38,820 nucleotides of DNA from Mycolicibacterium moriokaense (GTDB lineage: Bacteria; Actinomycetota; Actinomycetes; Mycobacteriales; Mycobacteriaceae). Positions 25,313 to 32,095 of the stretch are shown piece by piece. Numbering within the stretch: position 1 is the stretch's first letter; each line of letters opens with the position of its first letter. Made by a program: the position numbers and the translations under genes. The notes beneath the pieces are model-generated. The model was given only the letters and a program-made list of their open reading frames with translations, had not been told where the DNA came from and made no database searches. Location of the stretch: positions 1-38,820 of the forward strand of contig NZ_QQBJ01000035.1 in assembly GCF_003347205.1 (NCBI RefSeq). The letters are read 5' to 3'.

Positions 25313-27340
25313 CTACGGGCTGTCTGCGCCCTTCGCGCCGGTCTTCGTTTCGTTGGTGGAGGACCCGCCGTTGGTGGCCTGGACATCAGCCTCTCCACCG
25401 GCACCCGCCATGCCTGAGGTGGCATCGCCGCCGCGGCCGCCGGTGGCCTTGCCACCAGTCACGGTCGTGGTGCCGGTCTGATTGAGACCAAGCGCCGCGA
25501 GGACGTTGCCGTCACCGCCTCTGCCGCCGACACTGCCCGCGTGCGTGCCGTTACCGCCGTTGCCGCCGGTGGCCACACCTTGGTTGTTGACGGAGTTCGC
25601 ACCCAACGCGACGTCCCGGCTGTCGCCGCCTCTGCCGCCCTGGCCACCATCGGCGCCCAGTCCGCCGGCACCACCGGTCGAGGTACCGCTGACCTCGGAG
25701 TTGGTGCCACCGGACGCGATAGATGCACCGCCGCCGTTACCGCCGTGGCCACCGCCGGTGGCGTTGCCGCCCGCACCGCCGGTCGACGTGCCGCTGGCCG
25801 TTCCGCCCGCGCCGCCACCGCTCGGGTCATCGAGGACGGTCGTCACCTTGGCGCCCTGGATATCGGAGCCGCCACCATTGCCGCCGATGCTGCCGGTGCC
25901 GGTGCCGTCGCCGCCCGCGCCACCGGTGGACTGACCGGAGACGGTGCTGTCCTGCCCTGCCTCGAGCTCGCCGAAGCCGCCGTTGCCGCCTTGACCGCCG
26001 TCGATCCCTGCTCCGCCTTGGCCGCCCGTGGCAAGAGCCGGGTCGCTTGCGGTACCGACTGCGCCACCCGCGGTTTGGCCGACGCCGTTGTCGTCCGGCG
26101 CGGCAACCAGGTAGCCGCCGCCACCGTTTCCGCCGATGCCACCGTTGGTGCCACCGGCACCGCCGGTCCCGCCTTGCGCCTTGCCGAAGATGGAGCCGCC
26201 CGTCGTTCCGAAGAGCCCGGCCAGACCACCGGCGCCGCCGTGGCCGCCTGGCGCGCTGGTGGTGCCCGCGCCGCCGACTCCGCCGGTCCCGCCGGTGGCG
26301 GTGCTGCCGTTACGGAGCGCGCCGCCGAATAGTGCGGCGGTCGTGGCGCCGCCACCACCGCCGCCGCCACCGCCGCCATAGCCGGCTTCAGAGGTGGTGC
26401 CGGTACCGCCGGCACCACCAGCGCCTCCCGCGCCTCCGGTCGCACCGTCACCGGTAGCGCCGCCGGCCCCGCCAGCACCGCCCTGGCCGCCGTCGCCGTA
26501 CCGCCCACCGTTGATCGCGGCTCCACCCATACCGCCGGTGCCGCCGTAGCCGCCCGTCTGGGTGGTGCCTGCAGCACCCGCGCCGCCGACACCCCCGGTG
26601 CCGCCGACGCCGGCCGTACCGTCGCCGCCGAAACTGAATCCGAACAACGACGATCCGCCCGTACCTGCCGAGCCACCGGTGCCCCCGTCCCCGCCGTTAC
26701 CGGGCAGGGTAGGCGTGGCGCCGCCAGTGCCCGCGGCGCCCGCCGCGCCGGTCCCGCCGGTTCCGCCGTTACCGCCGAAACCGAACATCGATCCAGTACC
26801 GCCGTTGCCGCCCTGGCCTGCGGCGACGGTCGCGGTGCCGACACTGCCCATTCCGCCGCTGCCACCGTTGCCGATGAACATCCCGGCATTCCCGCCGTTG
26901 CCGCCGGTCGCGCCGGTAGTACCTGTGGTCGGCGTATCTGCGTTGTAGCCCTTGCCGCCGTTGCCCGCGAGCAAACCGGCGTTTCCGCCGTTGGGATTGT
27001 CTGCGGTGCCATCGGCGCCGTTGCCGATGAAGATGTTGACCCCTGGGATTGCGCCGGCGATATCGAACGCCGGGTCGAGCAGCGCCGCTGGGTCGAGGCC
27101 GGCGCCGAGGTTCGCCGCAGACAGGCTCGGCATGCTGCCGACGTTGGCGCCGAGGGGGCTCGGCGAATTGCCATGGCCGCCGCCCAAGAGGTAGATCACG
27201 TCGTCGTACCCGGTCTGGGCGTGCGCCTCACCCGCGCTAGCCAGCAATGCCGCCGCGGGTGCGGACAAGAAGAGCCCGGCAGCCGCTGCCGCCGTCGTCT
27301 TGGTATGGCGTGAGGCCCGCCGTGAACGGTGTTTGGACAT
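25313..27340 (-). CDS. Exported PGRS-like glycine-rich repeat protein without a PE domain
   Basis: This 675-residue protein starts with a Sec-type signal: basic MSKHRSRRASRHTKTTAAAA, a hydrophobic alanine/leucine core and the cleavage site AHA before QTGYDD at about residue 42. A short unique domain follows (DDVIYLLGGGHGNSPSPLGA through AIPGVNIFIGNGADG). From about residue 115 it is almost entirely GGxGG repeats (NGGNAGLLAGNGGKG; GGTGGAGG), as in PE_PGRS proteins. Roughly the last 280 residues have a longer repeat in which STGGAGG or ATGG blocks alternate with polar, Asp/Asn/Ser-rich strands. No PE domain (about 110 helical residues with a YxxxD/E export motif) is present. The ATG at 27340 is preceded by GGGGAAGGCAGATCC. 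It is probably cell-surface or secreted; the repeats could form a glycine-helix or beta-roll fold. Confidence 0.8.
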   Translation of the reverse strand: MSKHRSRRASRHTKTTAAAAAGLFLSAPAAALLASAGEAHAQTGYDDVIYLLGGGHGNSPSPLGANVGSMPSLSAANLGAGLDPAALLDPAFDIAGAIPGVNIFIGNGADGTADNPNGGNAGLLAGNGGKGYNADTPTTGTTGATGGNGGNAGMFIGNGGSGGMGSVGTATVAAGQGGNGGTGSMFGFGGNGGTGGTGAAGAAGTGGATPTLPGNGGDGGTGGSAGTGGSSLFGFSFGGDGTAGVGGTGGVGGAGAAGTTQTGGYGGTGGMGGAAINGGRYGDGGQGGAGGAGGATGDGATGGAGGAGGAGGTGTTSEAGYGGGGGGGGGGATTAALFGGALRNGSTATGGTGGVGGAGTTSAPGGHGGAGGLAGLFGTTGGSIFGKAQGGTGGAGGTNGGIGGNGGGGYLVAAPDDNGVGQTAGGAVGTASDPALATGGQGGAGIDGGQGGNGGFGELEAGQDSTVSGQSTGGAGGDGTGTGSIGGNGGGSDIQGAKVTTVLDDPSGGGAGGTASGTSTGGAGGNATGGGHGGNGGGASIASGGTNSEVSGTSTGGAGGLGADGGQGGRGGDSRDVALGANSVNNQGVATGGNGGNGTHAGSVGGRGGDGNVLAALGLNQTGTTTVTGGKATGGRGGDATSGMAGAGGEADVQATNGGSSTNETKTGAKGADSP

Positions 27341-27963
27341 GGATCTGCCTTCCCCCTCTCTGCCGCCGTGGATCTGCCACCGGCGCGTCGTCGGGCAGTG
27401 TGCCATCAATCACACGCCGATGTCGACTATTTCCGCGCATGTCTTTTTGATCTTGACCTGGTAGTTCACCGGCAGGCGGCGTCGACCCCGTGGGTGTGAT
27501 CGCCCTTCGCCGGATACGCATTCACACCAGATACTTGCGCAAACGCAAATATAGCGAACGCCGCTGCGGCTTCAGATGACGACGGCGTCAGTCCACAGCG
27601 GAGGACATAGACCCCAGCGTGCGGCCTTATTGCCGAGGGAACTTCCGCCTCGGATCCGAGCATATCCAGCAAATATTCCGGGGCGAGAGAACCGGCGTCG
27701 AGATGTCGATGAGCCGGGGGCTTTGTGACGTCATTTGCGGTGTTTCCTGCATGTCCCCTGTGAGAGCGACAACTCGGCCCTACGCGCCGTTCGCCGTTGC
27801 GCGCGACGGCGCCCGAACCAGTCCCTCCCTCACGGCCGGGGGAATGCGGCCGGGAGTGCAGAGCCGGCTGCCGCCCCATCGGCGGCCATCGACGACAACC
27901 TCATTGCCCGTGATCGGCGCCATCGCACCGCGGCAAATACCGCAGCGGCCGAGTCCACCGGCT
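27341..27963. other. Gene-poor region upstream of the PGRS-like gene
   Basis: These 623 bp contain no gene I can support; the open frames present have no protein-like features. A possible promoter for the PGRS-like gene on the minus strand is TCGACA, 18 bp, CACACT, about 60 bp before its ATG. Short symmetrical sequences occur: TTGCGCAA within 27534-27549, the inverted pair CCGAGG/CCTCGG (27633-27653) and CTCGGATCCGAG (27649-27660). The base composition is less GC-rich near 27535-27560 than in the flanking genes. Confidence 0.5.
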
Positions 27964-28320
27964 TCACCGCCCCAGATACGTCCCGTGACCCTCTCGCACC
28001 AGGTCGCCGTCGAAGGTCAACACCTCGTTGACCAGTTCGGCGCGGTGGTTTCGGTAGTTGATCACCAGCGTCGACTCCCCCTGGTAGACGTCGATGACGT
28101 CGAAGTGCAGGTCGGGCAGCATCGCCAACGCGGTTGTCCAATAGTGGCGCAGCGCGACCTTGCCACGGACCACGCCGTTGGAGTCGGGCAGTACCCGCGC
28201 CGCCACCGGCGAGGTGAATACGACGTCGTCGTGAAAGTGCGCGAGCACCGCCTCGACGTCGTGGGCGTTCCACGCCCGCACCCATTGGTCGGCGAAGTGC
28301 TCGGGTTCCGGTGTCGGCAT
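27964..28320 (-). CDS. SnoaL-like / NTF2-fold protein
   Basis: This 118-residue protein from the ATG at 28320 has the SnoaL-like NTF2 fold pattern: FADQWVRAWNAHDVEAVLAHFHDDVVFTSP, then VVRGKVALRHYWTTALAMLP and LHFDVIDVYQGESTLVINYR. This fold is used by polyketide cyclases, steroid isomerases and many small ligand-binding proteins. The open frame continues upstream into the esterase gene, but that part is an out-of-frame shadow. It begins 29 bp after the esterase stop on the same strand, so the two are probably cotranscribed. The reaction is unknown; an isomerase, hydratase or binding role near a P450 is plausible. Confidence 0.75.
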   Translation of the reverse strand: MPTPEPEHFADQWVRAWNAHDVEAVLAHFHDDVVFTSPVAARVLPDSNGVVRGKVALRHYWTTALAMLPDLHFDVIDVYQGESTLVINYRNHRAELVNEVLTFDGDLVREGHGTYLGR

Positions 28321-28349
28321 CAGCTCAGCGTATTGATCGAGTCTGCGCA

Positions 28350-30008
28350 CTAGCGGGGCAGACTCGCCCAGAACGGGCACTGGTGGCTCTCGCCGAACGT
28401 CGAGACGACGCGGCTGCCGTCGGGCTGCAACGACATCCACCGCTGCGCGCTGGCGTCGGCCCCGAGCGCGGGCCACTTCGGCTGGCCGACGGCATCCGGG
28501 GACCCCTGGGTGACGAACCGGCTCCAGTAGTCGAGCATCTGGTCCGACAGCGCCTGCTGCCGGGTATCGAGCGGCTCGGCCCCGCCAATCTCGAAGAGGA
28601 AACGCAGTTCCAGTGAATGGCTGGCACCCACGGGAAAAGGCAACGTGCGCATGGCCTCTGGGGCGGGCGCATCACGATCGTTGAACTCGTAGGCGTACAC
28701 CGGCCCGACCCGAGCGAGGTCATCGCCCATCCGCTGGGCCACGCAGGAGAACACCCCGTCGGTGACCGCCGCCGAGTAGGCCGAGGGCACATTGCCGCCG
28801 TAGCTACTCGGCGGATAGCGCGCTTCGACGGCAGCGGCGTTGGCGCCGAACGTTTCTCGAAGCAACTCGGAATAGTGATCGGCGGTGTACACCTTGCCCA
28901 GGCGCAGGTACTGCAACGCGACGAAGAGCGTGAACTCGTCACGGTTGGTGCCGACCAACACCGGCACGCGATCGGCCTCGTTATGGGCCATCGCAGTGAC
29001 CGGGTCCACAGGAAGCGCCGTGCTCCCGGTGACCGGGCCTGGCAGCGCGTTCTCGCCGATGTCGTAGAAGGCCACCGGTTCCCGCAGCTTGTCCACCGGA
29101 AGACCGCGAAGACAGGCCGCGGCCGTCCGCACGTCGCCACACCCGACCTGGGCCGCATAGTCCACACTTCGGCGCTCCGCCGTGGGCAGGTCGGCCTGCG
29201 CACCACACGGCGCACTCTGGATGATCGCGGCCGAGAACAGCCCTTTCGAACCCGGAGCGACGAGGTGGTCGCACACCGACATCCCGCCTGCCGACTCTCC
29301 GGCGACGGTGACGCGCTGCGGATCGCCGCCGAACGCGGCGATGTTGTCCCTTACCCACCGCAGTGCGGCCTGCTGATCCTGCAGTCCGTAATTGCCGACG
29401 TCGCCGGGAGCCCCGAGTGCCGGGTGCGCCAGGAAGCCCAGCGTCCCCAGCCGGTAGTTGACGGTGACGACGATGATGTCGCCGCGCCGCACCAGCCACT
29501 TCGCGTCATACATCTTGCCGCTGCCGCCGGTGAACGACCCGCCGTGGATCCACACCATGACCGGTCGCGGCGATCCCGTCATCGCGGGGGTCCACACGTT
29601 GAGGCTCAGACAGTCCTCGTCGCTCTGCCTGCCGAATTCGGGATCGGCGCCGGGATCCTGGATGCAGCGCGGTCCCGGCTTGGTGGCGTCGCGGATGCCC
29701 CGCCAGGCCGGCGGCGCCGCGGGCGGGCGGAAGCGCAGCGGACCGACCGGCGGTGCCGCATAGGGGATGTCGGCGAACAGCCGGTGGTCGGACTTGACGA
29801 CGCCGCGGACCGTCCCGGTCGCCGTCCGCACCAGCGAGGTGTCCGACTGCGGCGGCGGCGGTGTGGGGATGACCGGCGACGGCGGCTCCAGGATGTCGGG
29901 AACGGAAACGCCCGGGGCCCCCACCAGCCGGCCGAGCGCGACCACCAGCACCGTCGCCAACAGGACGAGCAGGACCGCTCGCAGGCTTCGAGCCGTCCCT
30001 GGCTGCAC
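28350..30008 (-). CDS. Type-B carboxylesterase, membrane-anchored or secreted
   Basis: This 552-residue alpha/beta hydrolase belongs to the carboxylesterase type-B family. From GTG 30008 it starts VQPGTARSLRAVLLVLLATV, a signal anchor of about 20 hydrophobic residues, followed by a proline-rich linker (EPPSPVIPTPPPPQSD). Family motifs are EDCLSLNVWTP (131-141), the oxyanion loop HGGSF (155-159) and GESAGG with the nucleophile Ser239; a later VGTNRDEFTLF and a HSLELRFLF histidine region complete the triad pattern. The start is uncertain because the frame stays open for a further 400 bp, but that part crosses the divergent operator and the P450 gene. It is divergent from the P450 and followed by the SnoaL-like gene. 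It would hydrolyse esters outside the cytoplasm. Confidence 0.88.
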   Translation of the reverse strand: MQPGTARSLRAVLLVLLATVLVVALGRLVGAPGVSVPDILEPPSPVIPTPPPPQSDTSLVRTATGTVRGVVKSDHRLFADIPYAAPPVGPLRFRPPAAPPAWRGIRDATKPGPRCIQDPGADPEFGRQSDEDCLSLNVWTPAMTGSPRPVMVWIHGGSFTGGSGKMYDAKWLVRRGDIIVVTVNYRLGTLGFLAHPALGAPGDVGNYGLQDQQAALRWVRDNIAAFGGDPQRVTVAGESAGGMSVCDHLVAPGSKGLFSAAIIQSAPCGAQADLPTAERRSVDYAAQVGCGDVRTAAACLRGLPVDKLREPVAFYDIGENALPGPVTGSTALPVDPVTAMAHNEADRVPVLVGTNRDEFTLFVALQYLRLGKVYTADHYSELLRETFGANAAAVEARYPPSSYGGNVPSAYSAAVTDGVFSCVAQRMGDDLARVGPVYAYEFNDRDAPAPEAMRTLPFPVGASHSLELRFLFEIGGAEPLDTRQQALSDQMLDYWSRFVTQGSPDAVGQPKWPALGADASAQRWMSLQPDGSRVVSTFGESHQCPFWASLPR

Positions 30009-30075
30009 GGACTCCGAGCCTACGCAGCGTTTCCAAGAAAACCCTGGATCACAGGTATGACGATCGCCTAGTATC

Positions 30076-30099
30076 CAAACTTGACACCCGTCAAGTTTG
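30076..30099. promoter_or_regulatory. 24-bp perfect palindrome, candidate operator for esterase and P450
   Basis: The arms CAAACTTGAC (30076-30085) and GTCAAGTTTG (30090-30099) are perfect reverse complements around the spacer ACCC. The element lies in the 115-bp region between the divergent esterase (start 30008) and P450 (start 30124) genes, 24 bp before the P450 ATG, where a TetR- or similar dimeric repressor would block both. It differs from the operator-like repeats next to the TetR gene at 31352-32002, so its regulator may be encoded elsewhere. Confidence 0.7.
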
Positions 30100-30123
30100 A
30101 GCAGGCCCACCCCAGGAGACCCG

Positions 30124-31374
30124 ATGAGCGCGCGCACGATGGACGAGGCAGCGAAGGTTCTAGCCGACCCGACGGCATACGCCGACGACACCCGGCTGCA
30201 CACCGCGCTCACCCACTTGCGGGCCGACAACCCGGTGGCGTGGGTCGACAACCCGCCGTACCGACCGTTCTGGGCCATCACCAGGCACGAGGACATCATG
30301 GCCATCGAGCGGGCCAACGACCTGTTCCTGTCGGAGCCACGCCCACTGCTGGCCACCGCAGAAGCCGACGACACCTTCAAGACGCAGATCGAAGCCGGCA
30401 TCGGCATCCGCACCCTGGTGCACATGGACGACCCGCATCACCGCAAGGTGCGAGCCATCGGCGCCGACTGGTTCCGGCCTAAGGCGATGCGCGACCTGAA
30501 GACACGGGTGGACGAACTGGCCAAGCGCTACGTCAATCGGATGGCCGAGATCGGGCCGGAATGCGACTTCGTCACCGACGTTGCGCTGAATTTCCCGCTG
30601 TACGTGATTCTTTCGCTGCTCGGCCTGCCGGAAGAGGACTTCCCGCGGATGCTCAAGCTGACCCAGGAGATGTTCGGCGGCGACGACGAAGAGCATCAGC
30701 GCGGCGGTTCGATGGAGGATCTGCTGGCCGTACTGGCCGACTACTTCGCCTACTTCAGCAAGCTGACGACCTCACGGCGGGAGCACCCGACCGACGACCT
30801 GGCGTCGGCCATCGCCAACGGACTCGTCGACGGCGAGCATCTGTCGGACATGGACACCGTCTCCTATTACGTGATAATCGCCAGCGCCGGGCACGACACC
30901 ACGTCGGACGCGATCTCCGGCGGCCTGCACGCGCTGATCCAGAATCCCGGCGAACTGACGCGACTGCGCGCCGACATGTCGCTGATGCCGACCGCGGTGG
31001 AGGAGATGATCCGCTGGACCACGCCGGTGAAGGAGTTCATGCGGACTGCCGCCGAGGACACCACGGTCCGCGGCGTGCCCATCGCCAAGGGCGAATCCGT
31101 TTACCTGGCTTATGTTTCGGGCAACCGCGACGAGGACATCTTCGAGGAGCCGTTTCGCTTCGACGTCGGCCGCGACCCCAACAAGCACCTGGCGTTCGGC
31201 TATGGCGTGCACTTCTGCCTCGGCGCCGCGTTGGCGCGGATGGAGATGAACAGCCTCTTCACCGAACTGGTGCCGCGGTTGCAGTCGATCGAACTGGCCG
31301 GCGCCCCCGAACTGTCGGCCACCACGTTCGTCGGCGGCCTGAAGCACCTGCCTATTCGCTACTCGCTGCGCTGA
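30124..31374 (+). CDS. Cytochrome P450 (CYP)
   Basis: This 416-residue soluble P450 of the bacterial class I type uses ferredoxin-delivered electrons to hydroxylate a substrate. The I-helix oxygen-activation motif AGHDTTSD begins at Ala255. The heme-binding loop is AFGYGVHFCLGAALARMEM with Cys365 as the heme ligand. TTPVKEFMRTA and the YVSGNRDEDIFEEPFRFD region fit the K helix and meander. The ATG at 30124 is preceded by CCAGGAGACCCG, a strong ribosome binding site, and the longer frame from a TTG at 30097 overlaps the palindrome. There is no ferredoxin or reductase gene nearby. Its stop overlaps the convergent TetR gene by 23 bp. Substrate and CYP number cannot be stated from sequence alone. 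Confidence 0.95.
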   Translation: MSARTMDEAAKVLADPTAYADDTRLHTALTHLRADNPVAWVDNPPYRPFWAITRHEDIMAIERANDLFLSEPRPLLATAEADDTFKTQIEAGIGIRTLVHMDDPHHRKVRAIGADWFRPKAMRDLKTRVDELAKRYVNRMAEIGPECDFVTDVALNFPLYVILSLLGLPEEDFPRMLKLTQEMFGGDDEEHQRGGSMEDLLAVLADYFAYFSKLTTSRREHPTDDLASAIANGLVDGEHLSDMDTVSYYVIIASAGHDTTSDAISGGLHALIQNPGELTRLRADMSLMPTAVEEMIRWTTPVKEFMRTAAEDTTVRGVPIAKGESVYLAYVSGNRDEDIFEEPFRFDVGRDPNKHLAFGYGVHFCLGAALARMEMNSLFTELVPRLQSIELAGAPELSATTFVGGLKHLPIRYSLR

Positions 31375-32002
31375 GCCCGTTGGCCCTCTTTTGATGGGTG
31401 GCAAGAAACCCGTCGACGGCGCTCACCGCGATCTCGCGGTAGTCGAAGTCCGGCAGCGTCGAAAGCTTGCCCAGCGCAATGGGACCGAGCAGCAGTGCCG
31501 CCGCCTTGGTGCGGTCGACGTCGCCCAGTTCGGCCTGCGCCTGCGGACTGCTCAGAATCGTGTCGAACGGCGCCGCGTACTGCTCGGCGACCCGTTCGCG
31601 CAGGGTGCGCACCTCCGGGCTGTCCGGCGATCGGCGGTGAGGTGCGCCGGGCAGCCTTTCCAGGTCGCCGCCCAGCGTCAACCAGGACATCGCCGCAAGC
31701 GTGACCGGCGCCTCGGCGATCAGCTCTGCCTGCGCTTGCACCAGCGCGATCAGCCTGTCCCGCAACGACCCGTCGGCCGGCGGGGTGACAGCAGGCGGTA
31801 TCAGCGCGTGGAAAGCCGCTGCCAGCAGATCATTTCCGCTCGGGAAGTGGCGATAGAGCGTGGCGCGAGCTACGTTGGCGCCACGGGTGACCGCATCGAC
31901 GGTCACCGCGCTTGGACCTCCTGAGCGGAGCAGCGCCGTCGCTGCATCCAGCAGACGCGCTCTCGATCGTGCCGGTCGCGGGTCGACCCGCCCGTCGGTC
32001 AT
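31352..32002 (-). CDS. TetR-family transcriptional repressor
   Basis: This 216-residue repressor has the N-terminal HTH at about 14-60: RARLLDAATALLRSGGPSAV, TVDAVTRGANVARATLYRHF, then SGNDLLAAAF. The remainder is a helical ligand-binding domain. The ATG at 32002 is preceded by AGGGAGGATCAATCC, an excellent ribosome binding site, so it is preferred to an ATG 18 nt upstream. It diverges from an MFS transporter across 93 bp that contain two operator-like palindromes, the classical arrangement of a repressor controlling itself and a drug exporter. Its 3' end overlaps the P450 3' end by 23 bp on the opposite strand. Confidence 0.92.
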   Translation of the reverse strand: MTDGRVDPRPARSRARLLDAATALLRSGGPSAVTVDAVTRGANVARATLYRHFPSGNDLLAAAFHALIPPAVTPPADGSLRDRLIALVQAQAELIAEAPVTLAAMSWLTLGGDLERLPGAPHRRSPDSPEVRTLRERVAEQYAAPFDTILSSPQAQAELGDVDRTKAAALLLGPIALGKLSTLPDFDYREIAVSAVDGFLATHQKRANGLSAASSE

Positions 32003-32029
32003 GGATTGATCCTCCCTCACCGCGGGTAC

Positions 32030-32064
32030 AAGACTGTTGGTCTCGCACCGAGACTGTTAGTCTC
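32030..32064. promoter_or_regulatory. Tandem TetR operator-like palindromes
   Basis: Two 15-nt elements occur at 32030-32044 (AAGACTGTTGGTCTC) and 32050-32064 (GAGACTGTTAGTCTC). The second is a perfect palindrome with six-base arms around GTT; the first keeps the AGAC/GTCT core. Their centres are exactly 20 bp apart, about two helical turns, so two repressor dimers could bind the same face. They lie in the divergent region between the TetR and MFS genes. Confidence 0.75.
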
Positions 32065-32095
32065 AAACGTAGCCGAACGAAAGCGAGCCCCGATC

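Noticed and set aside
25541-26332. Long plus-strand frames opposite the PGRS-type gene, including proline-rich ones
   Set aside because: Pro- and Ala-rich readings are the expected antisense of GGxGG coding repeats; no start or domain supports them.
25313-27340. Repeat array at the PGRS gene considered as CRISPR or tandem-repeat locus
   Set aside because: Repeats are short, degenerate and codon-phased within one open frame; there are no constant repeats with unique spacers and no cas genes.
27466-27879. 137-codon minus-strand frame upstream of the PGRS-type gene
   Set aside because: Arg/Gly/Ser-rich with no motif, no convincing ribosome binding site and a reading that crosses short palindromes.
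28617-30071. 484-codon plus-strand frame opposite the esterase
   Set aside because: Antisense shadow of a gene with clear GESAGG and EDCLSLNVW motifs; no own features.
30009-30425. Upstream extension of the esterase frame
   Set aside because: It would cross the 24-bp palindrome and run antisense into the P450 gene; a signal-anchor start at 30008 explains the protein better.
32006-32095. Upstream extension of the MFS frame to 32006
   Set aside because: This part contains the two operator-like palindromes and no ribosome binding site at its start.
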